From HLUCCA09 sp039189975 (lineage in GTDB: Bacteria > Pseudomonadota > Alphaproteobacteria > Rhodobacterales > Rhodobacteraceae): a DNA stretch of 35,326 bases. Positions 25,414-34,061 of the stretch are shown piece after piece; the stretch's first letter is position 1, and each line of letters begins with the position of its first letter. The notes beneath the pieces are model-generated. The model was not told where the DNA came from and searched no databases. It saw only the letters and a list, made by a program, of their open reading frames with translations. The DNA is taken from contig JBCCYI010000011.1 in assembly GCA_039189975.1 (NCBI GenBank), positions 1 to 35,326 on the forward strand. Direction: 5' to 3'. The translations under genes and the position numbers were made by a program.

Positions 25414-26355
25414 ATGCCAAGGCACAAGATCATTATCGACACTGACCCGGGACAGGATGATGCGGTTGCGATCCTCCTCGCACTAGCCTCTCCCGGTGAC
25501 CTCGACGTCCTTGCAATCACCTGTGTCGCCGGCAACGTCCCGCTTGCTCTGACATCGCGCAATGCACGTGCGGTTTGCGAACTGGCGCAGATACCGGATG
25601 TGCCAATCTATGCGGGGTGTGAAACGCCCCTTGTACAGCCGCTTGTTACGGCAGAGCACGTGCACGGAAAGTCGGGGCTCGATGGCGCGGACCTGCCTGA
25701 TCCGGTGCGACCGCTCTCACCTGCATTTGGTCCGGATGCCATCATCGATCACGTGCGGCGAGAGCCGCCCGGCACGGTGACGCTCTGTCCGCTGGGTCCG
25801 TTGACCAATATCGCAACGGCCCTACGGAAGGCGCCTGATGTGGCCAGCCGTCTCGGTGGCATCGTCCTGATGGGCGGTGCTTACTTCGAGGTTGGGAACA
25901 TCACCCCCGCTGCGGAATTCAACATCTATGTCGATCCAGAGGCGGCTGCCGTGGTCTTCTCGTGCGGTGCACCGATTACGGTGTTGCCCCTTGATGTCAC
26001 GCACAAGGCCCTGATCACCGCCCCGCGTCTCGCAGCAATCGCAGGCATCGGCACGCCTGTCTCGAAGGCCGTATCGGGATGGCTCGATTTCTTCGAGCGC
26101 TTCGACATCGAAAAATACGGAAGCGCCGGGGCGCCGCTCCATGACCCCTGTGTCATAGCCTATCTCCTGGCCCCCGATCTCTTTAAGGGACGCCATATCA
26201 ACGTTGAAATCGAAACCAGCTCCGAGTTGACACGTGGCATGACGGTCGCAGATTGGTGGGGCGTGACCGACCGTTCTCCCAACGCCCACTTCATCGGAGA
26301 TATCGACGCCGATGGATTCTTCGAGCTTTTGACAGCACGCCTGGCCCGGCTCTAG
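25414..26355 (+). CDS. Nucleoside hydrolase (inosine-uridine preferring family)
   Basis: This 313-residue enzyme hydrolyses the N-glycosidic bond of ribonucleosides to base and ribose for salvage. The calcium-binding start IIIDTDPGQDDAVAILLAL (residues 6-24) has the DxDPGxDD signature. Further ligand segments are VLMGGAYFEVGNITPAAEFN near 155, TVLPLDVTH near 190 and the late HDPCVIAYLLAP near 245 with the conserved metal Asp. Length is usual. AGGAGG lies 7 bases before the chosen ATG. The GNAT gene follows after 10 bases, so the two are probably co-transcribed. Base preference cannot be told from the sequence. Confidence 0.93.
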   Translation: MPRHKIIIDTDPGQDDAVAILLALASPGDLDVLAITCVAGNVPLALTSRNARAVCELAQIPDVPIYAGCETPLVQPLVTAEHVHGKSGLDGADLPDPVRPLSPAFGPDAIIDHVRREPPGTVTLCPLGPLTNIATALRKAPDVASRLGGIVLMGGAYFEVGNITPAAEFNIYVDPEAAAVVFSCGAPITVLPLDVTHKALITAPRLAAIAGIGTPVSKAVSGWLDFFERFDIEKYGSAGAPLHDPCVIAYLLAPDLFKGRHINVEIETSSELTRGMTVADWWGVTDRSPNAHFIGDIDADGFFELLTARLARL

Positions 26356-26365
26356 GGACGTCACG

Positions 26366-26812
26366 ATGTCCGCAAAGCTGCATCTGTGCAAACCGGACGC
26401 GTTGACCAGACTCGACCCGATGGTCGCCGCCTTTCACGCCGACATGTGCATTGAGAGCACGCCCGAGAGCCGCCGCGCCGGTCTTCTCCCATTGCTGGAG
26501 GGAAGCCCTTATGGAGCGGTCTACTTCGTGGGTCCCCAGGCCGCCCCCGTAGGCTATCTCGCCGTCACATTCTCCTGGTCCATCGAATTCGGTGGCATGG
26601 ACGCCATGCTGGACGAGCTCTGGATCAGGCCCGCAGTGCGTGGTCGCGGCCTGGCAACGGAGGCGCTCACCGCGCTCATCGCCGCCCTCACCCCAACAGG
26701 TGTCCGCGCGATCTCCCTCGAAGCAGAAGCCGGCTCGCCGGCCGCTGCGCTCTACCGCCGCCTATCCTTCGAAAGCCGCGATCGCTACGTGCTGATGTCG
26801 CGCGCGCTTTGA
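26366..26812 (+). CDS. GNAT-family N-acetyltransferase
   Basis: A 148-residue single-domain acetyltransferase. The acetyl-CoA binding motif is RPAVRGRGLATEALTALIAA (about residues 88-107), preceded by the DELWIRP strand, and the C-terminal part ALYRRLSFESRDRYVLMSR fits motif B of the fold. The substrate is unknown. Its position 10 bases after the nucleoside hydrolase gene suggests co-expression but does not give a function. Confidence 0.85.
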   Translation: MSAKLHLCKPDALTRLDPMVAAFHADMCIESTPESRRAGLLPLLEGSPYGAVYFVGPQAAPVGYLAVTFSWSIEFGGMDAMLDELWIRPAVRGRGLATEALTALIAALTPTGVRAISLEAEAGSPAAALYRRLSFESRDRYVLMSRAL

Positions 26813-27046
26813 CGCCGCGCAGAGGATGCGGATCATCCGTTGCATCTCACTTCGACGGTCTTGCCCGCGACAGTCCAAAGGAGATCACGCCATGGACGCT
26901 CGACACTCCGGTGCCGCAGAGCGCGACGCCTGAACCGCCTGCGCCAAACGCCAGGCACCTGTCCTTGCGCCCGCTGAGGCGGCTTTCCCCTTGCCGCCGC
27001 CCCGGCAAAACCCAATGTAGGCCGGAGACGCTGCCCCGGAGCCTCC

Positions 27047-28510
27047 ATGCCCCAATCTCAGACTGAGACCCCCCCCCAGGCAATCGCCTTTGACAACAGC
27101 TACGCCGGTCTGCCCGACCGGTTCTACACGCGGATGGCGCCGACCCCCGTGCAGGCGCCCGCACTCATGATGCTCAATGCCCCGCTCGCGGCCGAGCTCG
27201 GCATCAGCGCAGATCACCTGCGTCAGCCCGACGGCATCGCCTTGCTCGCCGGCAACGCCATCCCAGACGGCGCGGCGCCGCTCGCACAGGTCTATGCCGG
27301 GCACCAGTTCGGCGGCTTCTCGCCCCAGCTCGGCGATGGGCGTGCCCTCCTTCTCGGCGAAGTGATCGACAGCTCCGGTCATCGCCGCGACATCCAGCTC
27401 AAAGGCTCCGGCCGCACGCCCTACTCCCGGATGGGAGACGGGCGGGCCTGGATTGGCCCGGTTTTGCGCGAATTCCTCGTCTCCGAAGCCATGCATGCCC
27501 TTGGCGTACCGACAACCCGTGCCCTCGCCGCGGTCTCCACAGGCGAGACCGTTGTCCGAGAACGCCCTCTCCCCGGTGGCGTACTGACCCGGGTGGCCGC
27601 CTCCCATCTCCGAGTCGGCACCTTTCAGTACTTCGCCGCCCGCGGCGACACAGAGGCGCTGCACACGCTCACCCGCTACGCGATAGAGCGCCACTACCCC
27701 GATGCAGAAGGCCCCCTCGGCCTTCTCAACGCCGTCATCAATGCTCAGGCCCGCCTCGTCGCGGCCTGGATGGGCCTCGGCTTCATCCATGGCGTCATGA
27801 ATACCGACAACACCACGATCAGCGGCGAAACCATAGATTACGGGCCCTGCGCCTTCATGGATGCCTATGATCCCGATCAAGTCTTCTCGTCCATCGATCA
27901 AGGCGGCCGGTATGCCTACGCCCGACAGCCCGAAATCCTTGCCTGGAACCTCGCGCAGCTTGCCACCGCCCTCCTGCCCCTGATCGACGACGATCCCGAC
28001 GCCGCAATCCCGCAGGCGCAAGCCGCCATCAACGGCTACGCGGCCAAGGCGCAAACAGCCTGGGCAGCAACCTTCCGCAAGAAACTCGGCCTGACAACCG
28101 ACGAAGAAGGCGACGCCGAACTGGCGATTTCTCTCCTCGAGCTGATGGCCAAAGCCAACGCCGACTTCACCAATACATTCCGTGGCCTGGCCGACGGCAC
28201 CGCACGCGACGGCTTCTCCGATCCTCGCGCTTTCGACGATTGGTCAAGCCGCTGGCACTCGCGCGTCGTGCGCGATCCCGATCCAGACGGCCTGCCCAAG
28301 CGCCTTGCCCAAGCCAACCCGAGCGTGATCCCCCGCAACCATCGTATCGAAGAGGTGATCCAAGCGGCACTGACCGGCGACCTCGGCCCCGCACATCACC
28401 TCCACGGCATTCTCACCACGCCCTTCGCCCCTCTCACAGAAGCGACACGCGCCTATGCCGCTCCCCCTCAGGACCATGAAACCGTAACCGCCACCTTCTG
28501 CGGCACCTGA
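27047..28510 (+). CDS. selO: Protein adenylyltransferase SelO (YdiU family)
   Basis: This 487-residue pseudokinase-fold protein transfers AMP to hydroxyl side chains of target proteins and is linked to redox stress. It has VYAGHQFGGFSPQLGDGRAL near residue 85, QLKGSGRTPYSRMGDGRA near 118, the RVAASHLRVGTFQYFAAR segment near 185, and the metal and catalytic region GVMNTDNTTISGETIDYGPC near 250. It ends in FCGT, so it keeps the single Cys near the C-terminus common in bacterial members that lack selenocysteine. Length is normal. It stands alone, 234 bases after the GNAT gene. Confidence 0.95.
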   Translation: MPQSQTETPPQAIAFDNSYAGLPDRFYTRMAPTPVQAPALMMLNAPLAAELGISADHLRQPDGIALLAGNAIPDGAAPLAQVYAGHQFGGFSPQLGDGRALLLGEVIDSSGHRRDIQLKGSGRTPYSRMGDGRAWIGPVLREFLVSEAMHALGVPTTRALAAVSTGETVVRERPLPGGVLTRVAASHLRVGTFQYFAARGDTEALHTLTRYAIERHYPDAEGPLGLLNAVINAQARLVAAWMGLGFIHGVMNTDNTTISGETIDYGPCAFMDAYDPDQVFSSIDQGGRYAYARQPEILAWNLAQLATALLPLIDDDPDAAIPQAQAAINGYAAKAQTAWAATFRKKLGLTTDEEGDAELAISLLELMAKANADFTNTFRGLADGTARDGFSDPRAFDDWSSRWHSRVVRDPDPDGLPKRLAQANPSVIPRNHRIEEVIQAALTGDLGPAHHLHGILTTPFAPLTEATRAYAAPPQDHETVTATFCGT

Positions 28511-28828
28511 AAAGTAAGACGCGCCGTGCCACCCCAGCGCGCCCGACACCGCCCGGTCCCGACGTTCCGTCGAGCTCCAGGCCGCCGCCAAAGGCGCGCG
28601 GTCCAGGGGTTCATTGTGCGGCAAATATCCCGGGGGAGACGGCCCACTTGGGCCGTCGGGGGCAGCGCCCCCAACATCTAGATCGCAACCGCGGCGCCAC
28701 TGCAACGTTGATGCGCCATCTCAGGAAATTGATCTAATTCCTTCTTTCTGCCACTCTTTTTGCCGCTACCCTCCCACGACGCGGCGATCCGGTCGCCGGC
28801 GCCACACCTAGGGGTCACCAGGACAGCC
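28511..28828. other. Intergenic region between selO and the DUF2927 gene
   Basis: 318 bases hold no gene. The main structure is the stem-loop pair at 28641-28672. The promoter for the lipoprotein gene should lie downstream of it, but I cannot assign one firmly. Confidence 0.4.
28641..28672 (+). repeat. Paired GC-rich stem-loops, possible dispersed intergenic repeat
   Basis: GGCCCA/TGGGCC (28641-28646, 28649-28654) is followed by GGGGGC/GCCCCC (28658-28663, 28667-28672) with a 3-base loop. GGGGGCAGCGCCCCC-like stems preceded by a CGGGGGA box are familiar between genes in roseobacter genomes, so this is probably one of many copies. It could also end the selO transcript. Confidence 0.45.
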
Positions 28829-30301
28829 ATGACCAATCGCCTCCGCGCCCTCACATGCGCGTTCGTCGCAACAGCTCCCGAAGTGCCCAAGGCGCGCGGG
28901 CTCCGCGCTGTCTTGCGCGGCCCGGCCGCAGCGCTCTTGGGCCTCGCTGTCGTCCTGTCGGGATGCGCACCGGCCTCCATGCCTGACGTCCCTGAACGGC
29001 GCGCCGCCTTCGATGGTCCGCTGCCACCGATGAAGAGCTTCGCCGGCGCGCGCACCGCGCCCACAATCCGCTCCAACCGCGAACTCGCCGCGGACTTTCT
29101 GGATCTGTCGTTCCAGATGGAGAGCGGTCGCCGTCTCGTCGCCCTCTCGCGTTACGAAGGTCCGGTCCGCGTCGGTGTCCGCGGCCCCGCGCCTGCCAGC
29201 CTCGGCCCGGACCTCAACGCGCTTCTCAACCGCCTGCGCACCGAAGCCGGTGTCGATATCGCGCGCGCGGGCGACGGCGAGGCGGCAAACCTCATTGTTG
29301 AGGTTCTGCCCCGGCGCGAGCTGCAGCGTCTTGTTCCGCAAGCCGCGTGCTTTGTGGTGCCCCGCGTCAAGAGCTGGGAAGAGTTTCGCCGCGCCCGACG
29401 CTCCCGCGATGTCGACTGGACAACGCTGACCACCCGCACCCAGGCGGCGATCTTCCTGCCCGGCGATGTCAGCCCGCAGGAGATCCGCGATTGCCTGCAC
29501 GAGGAGATCGCGCAGGCGCTCGGCCCGCTCAACGACCTCTACCGCCTGCCCGACAGCGTCTTCAACGACGACAATTTTCACACCGTGCTCACCGGCTTCG
29601 ACATGCTGATGTTGCGCATCACATACGACCGGGCTCTGCAATCCGGGCTTAGCCGCGCAGAAGTCGCCAGCCGGTTGCCATCCATTCTGGCCCGGCTCAA
29701 TCCGCGCGGCCAGGGCCTGCCCGGTCGACGCCCGGCTCCTACGCCGCGCGACTGGCAGGAAGCCATCGAAACTGCACTCGGCCCCCGCGCGAACCCCGCG
29801 CAACGCCAGAATGCCGCCCGCCGTGCCGTCCAGATTGCCCAGACAGAGGGCTGGCGAGGCACACGGCGCGCCTTCTCGCTCTACGCGCTTGGTCGCCTCT
29901 CGCTCAGCACGGACCCTGAACTGGCCCTTGCCTCCTTTCTGGAAGCCGGCGCGATCTATCGCGCGCGCTCCGACACGCGCATCCAGGCGGCCCATGTCGC
30001 GATGCAACTTGCCGCCTTCTCGCTTTCGGCCGGCCAGGTCGACGGCACGCTCTCCCTTGTAGAAGACAGCCTTCCGGCTGTCTCCGCCTCGCAGAATGCG
30101 GCGCTTCTCGCCACGCTCCTTCTGATCAAGGCGGAGGCGCTTGAGCTTGACGGGCAGGCCGCACGTGCCGCGGCCGTCCAGGAAGATGCGCTCGGCTGGG
30201 CGCGCTACGGCTTCGGGTCCGACGCCGTGGTTCGCGCCCGCGCCTCCGAGATTGCCAGCCTCGGCGCACCGCGGCTTGCCTCGGCCGACACGGGCGGCTA
30301 G
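28829..30301 (+). CDS. DUF2927 lipoprotein
   Basis: A 490-residue protein with a long N-region, a hydrophobic stretch and a lipobox (VVLSGC, Cys near residue 47), so it is probably a lipoprotein facing the periplasm. The middle part fits DUF2927 (PF11150), with FLDLSFQMESGRRL near 92, a zincin-like DCLHEEIAQALGPLNDLYRL near 225 and DSVFNDDNFHTVLT after it. The HEEIAQALG helix resembles the HExxQ/H helix of metallopeptidases, but no activity is established. The C-terminal 150 residues are helical with TPR-like repeats (ASFLEAGAIYRARSDTRIQA). Function is unknown. Confidence 0.82.
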   Translation: MTNRLRALTCAFVATAPEVPKARGLRAVLRGPAAALLGLAVVLSGCAPASMPDVPERRAAFDGPLPPMKSFAGARTAPTIRSNRELAADFLDLSFQMESGRRLVALSRYEGPVRVGVRGPAPASLGPDLNALLNRLRTEAGVDIARAGDGEAANLIVEVLPRRELQRLVPQAACFVVPRVKSWEEFRRARRSRDVDWTTLTTRTQAAIFLPGDVSPQEIRDCLHEEIAQALGPLNDLYRLPDSVFNDDNFHTVLTGFDMLMLRITYDRALQSGLSRAEVASRLPSILARLNPRGQGLPGRRPAPTPRDWQEAIETALGPRANPAQRQNAARRAVQIAQTEGWRGTRRAFSLYALGRLSLSTDPELALASFLEAGAIYRARSDTRIQAAHVAMQLAAFSLSAGQVDGTLSLVEDSLPAVSASQNAALLATLLLIKAEALELDGQAARAAAVQEDALGWARYGFGSDAVVRARASEIASLGAPRLASADTGG

Positions 30302-30392
30302 ATCCCGCGGGCAGCAGGGCCGATGACTGGCCGTTTGCACAACGTTGCCCCGGGCGCGGCCACGGCGGCCCGAAGCCGGTCAGGAGTCGCCG

Positions 30393-30557
30393 ATGATCAT
30401 TCTCGCAGCTGTATTGCTGGGCGCCGGGGTCGGCACATGGCGGGCCCGCGCGCGCGGCGGCAACGGCGCCGACATGGCCCAATACGGCATCGCGCATGCG
30501 ATCGCGTTTGGCCTGCTCGGCCTCTTCGTGACGATTGGGCTGGAGTACAATCTCTAG
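30393..30557 (+). CDS. Small conserved membrane protein (54 aa)
   Basis: This short ORF has two hydrophobic segments (IILAAVLLGAGVGTW and AIAFGLLGLFVTIGL) joined by an Arg-rich loop (RARARGGNGADMAQYG). Similar short proteins occur in alphaproteobacteria and are sometimes labelled apolipoprotein acyltransferase without basis. CAGGAG lies 7 bases upstream of the ATG, which is why this start is preferred to earlier in-frame codons. The function is unknown. Confidence 0.7.
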   Translation: MIILAAVLLGAGVGTWRARARGGNGADMAQYGIAHAIAFGLLGLFVTIGLEYNL

Positions 30558-30767
30558 CGATCTCTGACACGTGGCGGTTCGGAGCGAGCGGCAACAGCCC
30601 GCATCGCACCCTCCCAGATCATGGACATTCGGACCCGAAACACGGCGCACGGCTCTGGCTCGCGGACAGGTCTGGCCTACGGGCGAGAGCGACACCGGAT
30701 CGGACTGAACCTGTCTGATTCCAGGGCTTCACTCCAAACTTATCACGCTGGAACAACACACTTCTCT

Positions 30768-30793
30768 TGTCTGAGTCAGACAGAAGCGTTTTT
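30768..30793 (+). terminator. Hairpin with T-run between convergent genes
   Basis: TGTCTGA (30768-30774) and TCAGACA (30776-30782) form a perfect 7-bp stem around one base, extended by CTTCT/GAAG flanks and followed by TTTTT (30789-30793) on the plus strand. It overlaps the stop codon of the convergent galM gene and suits termination of the plus-strand transcript. Confidence 0.4.
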
Positions 30794-31759
30794 CCTCTCG
30801 GTGCGATGCACGGCGAAGAGCACTTCGCGCCGCCAGGGCGCGCCGGCGTCGAGCCGGATCGACGGAAACGCGGCGTGGTTCGGAGCGTCAGGCCAGTCTT
30901 GCGCCTCGAACGCGATGCCACGGCGGCGCGGCTCCCTCTCGAAGTCCATTGTGAAGACCTGCATGCCCGGCGCGTCCGTTCGAACCTCAAGGGTCACCCC
31001 ATCCGCGCCCAACAGCCGCGTCGCGGGCACACCAAGACCAGGCGTATCGAGACAAAAACAATGGTCCAGCCGGTCCTCGGCCCTCAGCGGCCGCGCCTGC
31101 CGGAAGTCAAACCGCGACCCTGCCACTTCTGCGATCTCGCCCGATGGCAGCGTTCGGTCGTCTATCGGCAGATAGCGAGACGCCGCGATTTCCAACGCTT
31201 GCCCATCAATCGTCGGGGCATCATGGAGCTGCCAGTAGCTGTGCTGCGTGAGGTTGACCCAGGTCGGCGCGTCGCTCTCGGCGTCCAGGGTCAGGTGCAG
31301 ACCTTCGGGGACGAGCGCATAGCGCGCCCGAAACCGCCGTGTTCCGGGCAGCCCCCCCTCTCCGGGCGCCGATGTGGTGGAGAGCGTCACCGCCCCCGAC
31401 GAGACGCCCTCGATCGCCCAGACCTTGGTGTGGAGGCCCGCAGACCCGCAGTGCAGCGCGTCCGCGCCGGCGCTCGCCTCCAGCCGGATCTCGGCGCCAT
31501 CGAGCAGCCCCGTCGCGTCTCGAACCCGCCCGGCCACAGGGCCGATAATCGCACCGTGATACTGCATCGGCCCCCCGCTCGATGCGTCCCTGTCGTAGGC
31601 GCCCAGGTCCTCCGCGCCGAGCGTCAGCTCCCGCGCCCAGGCCGTCATGCTCTGTAAGATACCGCCAAGGGTCAGCACATGCGCGCGAAAGCCGTGCGCG
31701 TCTAGGGTGATCCGGTGCACCTCCTGCCCGCGCGCTGTCTGCCCAAAGATCTGCTGCAC
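30776..31759 (-). CDS. galM: Aldose 1-epimerase
   Basis: This 327-residue galactose-mutarotase family enzyme interconverts alpha and beta anomers of aldoses. Motifs include GAIIGPVAGRVRD near residue 70 (substrate-side Arg), the catalytic His in NLTQHSYWQL near residue 170, and the later DHCFCLD and FTMDFEREP. The start is set at GTG 31759 because GGAGGG lies about 6 bases before it and the protein then begins at the fold edge. It follows the SnoaL-like gene by 29 bases and is divergent from a sugar-type ABC system, so it probably serves the sugar brought in by that transporter. Confidence 0.88.
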   Translation of the reverse strand: MQQIFGQTARGQEVHRITLDAHGFRAHVLTLGGILQSMTAWARELTLGAEDLGAYDRDASSGGPMQYHGAIIGPVAGRVRDATGLLDGAEIRLEASAGADALHCGSAGLHTKVWAIEGVSSGAVTLSTTSAPGEGGLPGTRRFRARYALVPEGLHLTLDAESDAPTWVNLTQHSYWQLHDAPTIDGQALEIAASRYLPIDDRTLPSGEIAEVAGSRFDFRQARPLRAEDRLDHCFCLDTPGLGVPATRLLGADGVTLEVRTDAPGMQVFTMDFEREPRRRGIAFEAQDWPDAPNHAAFPSIRLDAGAPWRREVLFAVHRTERKNASV

Positions 31760-31788
31760 CGCGCCCTCCTGTCGTGTGCCCCGAACGC

Positions 31789-32802
31789 TTAGGCGCGTAC
31801 GTTCCCCCGTGCAATCAAGTCTATCCCCATCTGGGCGAAGAGGTCTACGTAGTCGAGCAGGACCCAGTTCTCCGCCAGCTTGCCGCGCGCATACCGGGAA
31901 AAGTCGCACCGGTAGAAATCCATCACGCGCAACGTCAGAGACTTGCCCGTGGCCGGCACCCCCAGATAGGCACCCTGATGCGTCATGGTCATCGACGGCC
32001 ACCCGGAAATCGCCGCATAATCGCCGTCGCCGAAGCGACAGTAATGGTTGCCCCCTTTTCGGTCCGGGAAGGCGTGCAGAAAACCGGCGCGGTGGTCCTT
32101 GACGAACCCCTCCCAGAGATAGTTCGACCCGATCCCGCCGGGCCCATACCAGAGCATGTGCTCGTCCCAGGCCCCATCCTCTCCGGTCTGGCCGTGGGAG
32201 GACTTGGTCTCGGGGTCAAATGCGTGCAGATCCGCGATCATCTGTTCGACAAGGTCGATCGAGGCCGTGCCGCGGCCCGAGGTCGGCAAGACACCGTCAT
32301 GCGTGGCCGGCCCGGGAAAGAGCATTTCCGTGCCCAGATGTCCGTCAAACGGGCGGGCGCCGCACTGCCGCATCAGGTCGGGCAGATCCATGATGATTCG
32401 CGCCTCGACGATCTCTTCAGCCCCCGGTGCGCCCTCCAGACGGTAGAATTCCCCCGCTCTCAGGAACGCCAGATGATGTGAGGGCGCGAGCCCCCAAAGC
32501 ACTGCGTCGAAATTCCCGACATAATGGGTCACGCTCGCCACCCAGCGTCCGCGTTCCGCACGAATGTTCTGGCCGCCGATGAAGATTTCGTCCCGTCTGC
32601 GGCACGCTGCCAGCGCGGCGCGCAACGGCCGAAGGAACTGTTCCACAACGGCATCCCGCCCCTCCAGCCGATTCACCGGGGCCGCGATGTGCCACACCGT
32701 CTCGTCGGCGATCAGATCCCGCGCAAGCGTGCCAAATTCCGCATCATCGGCGCGCATCAGCGCGTTCAATCCGCCATGCGCCCGCTCCCGAAACCCAATC
32801 AT
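31789..32802 (-). CDS. Two-domain SnoaL-like (NTF2-fold) protein
   Basis: A 337-residue protein with two NTF2/SnoaL-like halves. The first (about residues 10-165) has WHIAAPVNRLEGRDAVVEQF, and the second (about 190-335) has WYGPGGIGSNYLWEGFVKDH, PSMTMTHQGAYLGVPATGK and RVMDFYRCDFSRYARGKLAE, as in ester-cyclase-like proteins. The ATG at 32802 follows GGAGG, while the longer open frame upstream has no such site. Proteins of this kind occur next to sugar ABC operons in roseobacters, but the reaction is not known. It is the first gene of a unit with galM. Confidence 0.8.
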   Translation of the reverse strand: MIGFRERAHGGLNALMRADDAEFGTLARDLIADETVWHIAAPVNRLEGRDAVVEQFLRPLRAALAACRRRDEIFIGGQNIRAERGRWVASVTHYVGNFDAVLWGLAPSHHLAFLRAGEFYRLEGAPGAEEIVEARIIMDLPDLMRQCGARPFDGHLGTEMLFPGPATHDGVLPTSGRGTASIDLVEQMIADLHAFDPETKSSHGQTGEDGAWDEHMLWYGPGGIGSNYLWEGFVKDHRAGFLHAFPDRKGGNHYCRFGDGDYAAISGWPSMTMTHQGAYLGVPATGKSLTLRVMDFYRCDFSRYARGKLAENWVLLDYVDLFAQMGIDLIARGNVRA

Positions 32803-32847
32803 GTGCAGCCTCCGCACCGGTAATCTTCGTTTTCCCGAGCAAGGGGC

Positions 32848-32895
32848 TTGGCAGATTGGTCGCGATGTGTCTAGCATTCTTGCATAGGATTGCAA
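32848..32895 (+). promoter_or_regulatory. Candidate promoter with overlapping TTGCA/TGCAA operator
   Basis: TTGGCA (32848-32853) and TAGCAT (32872-32877) with an 18-base spacer make a plausible sigma-70 promoter toward the ABC genes. An inverted repeat TTGCA/TGCAA (32880-32884, 32891-32895) with a 6-base spacer sits where transcription would start, a position suited to repression. It lies between the divergent SnoaL/galM and ABC units. No regulator gene is in the window. Confidence 0.35.
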
Positions 32896-32973
32896 AAAGC
32901 TGCGGAACCGCGTGCGATCCGCACCAGACACCCTGCCGACGTCGGGGTGCAGGCACGACAGGACGGGGGTGGC

Positions 32974-34029
32974 ATGGCCGAAATCCGACTACAGAATGTG
33001 GGCAAACGCTGGGGCAGCTTTGTCGGCGTCGACAATTTCGACCTGACCATTGCCGACCAGGAATTCCTCGTATTGCTTGGCCCCTCGGGCTGCGGGAAGA
33101 CCACGACAATGCGCATGATCGCCGGGCTTGAAGATGTTACCGAGGGGACGATCTCGATTGATGGCCGCGTCGTCAACGATCTCGACCCCAAGGATCGCGA
33201 CATCGCGATGGTGTTCCAGTCCTACGGCCTTTACCCCAACATGAACGTCTACGAGAACATTCGCTTCCCGCTTAAGGTGCGCAAAGTACCGGACGCCGAG
33301 CATGAAGAGCGCGTAAACCGGGCAGCGGCGATGGTTGAGCTCGAGCCGTTCATGCATCGCAAGCCCGCGGAACTGTCCGGCGGCCAGCGTCAGCGGGTGG
33401 CCCTCGCCCGCGCCATCGTGCGGGAGCCCAATGTTTTCTTGATGGACGAGCCGCTCTCAAACCTCGACGCAAAGCTGCGCGTCTCCACGCGTGCCCAGAT
33501 CAAGAACCTCAGTCATGAGCTGAAGGTCACCACGATTTACGTCACGCACGACCAGATCGAAGCCATGACGCTGGCGGATCGTGTGGTGGTCATGAAACAG
33601 GGGGTCGTCCAGCAAGTGGGAACCCCGACCGAAATCTACGACAACCCGGCGAATACCTTCGTGGCGTCCTTCATCGGGTCGCCTGCGATGAACCTTCTGG
33701 AAGGCGAGTTGCAGGACGGGACATTCCGGGCCGAAGGTGTTGAAGTCAGCGGGTTGCAGGGCCCCAACGGCAAGCTCACCCTGGGCTTTCGCGCGGAGGA
33801 CGCCCATGTCTCTGATGCCAAGGCGGAGGTGAACGCGGCGGTCTACACGCTGGAGCTCTTGGGCGATGCGACGATGATTACCGTCAAGGCCGGAGGCGGC
33901 CTCGTCGCCGTCAAGGCCCACAAAGATTACCGGATCGAAATCGGACAAACCGCACACTTTGCGGTGCCTGCCGCGATCTGCCACCTTTTCGATGCGACTA
34001 CCGGAGAACGAGTCGGCGGGGGCCGCTGA
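32974..34029 (+). CDS. Sugar ABC transporter ATP-binding protein (UgpC/MalK type)
   Basis: This 351-residue ATPase energises a sugar importer. It has Walker A GPSGCGKTT near residues 38-46, Q-loop VFQSYGLYPNMNVYENI, signature ELSGGQRQRVALARA, Walker B NVFLMDEPLSNLDAKLR and switch YVTHDQIEAMTLADR. The C-terminal 110 residues form the TOBE/OB regulatory domain typical of MalK-like proteins (FIGSPAMNLLEG, then LGFRAEDAHV). The solute-binding protein gene follows after 32 bases. Having the ATPase gene first in the operon is less common than having the binding protein first. The sugar is not known. Confidence 0.93.
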   Translation: MAEIRLQNVGKRWGSFVGVDNFDLTIADQEFLVLLGPSGCGKTTTMRMIAGLEDVTEGTISIDGRVVNDLDPKDRDIAMVFQSYGLYPNMNVYENIRFPLKVRKVPDAEHEERVNRAAAMVELEPFMHRKPAELSGGQRQRVALARAIVREPNVFLMDEPLSNLDAKLRVSTRAQIKNLSHELKVTTIYVTHDQIEAMTLADRVVVMKQGVVQQVGTPTEIYDNPANTFVASFIGSPAMNLLEGELQDGTFRAEGVEVSGLQGPNGKLTLGFRAEDAHVSDAKAEVNAAVYTLELLGDATMITVKAGGGLVAVKAHKDYRIEIGQTAHFAVPAAICHLFDATTGERVGGGR

Positions 34030-34061
34030 GCCCGCCTCGACCAACGCACAGGGAGACCAAC

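Noticed and set aside
26885..28054. 389-codon minus-strand open frame
   Set aside because: It is antisense to selO, whose motifs are unambiguous.
28808..30340. 510-codon minus-strand open frame
   Set aside because: It is antisense to the DUF2927 lipoprotein gene, which has a lipobox and family motifs. The antisense product has none.
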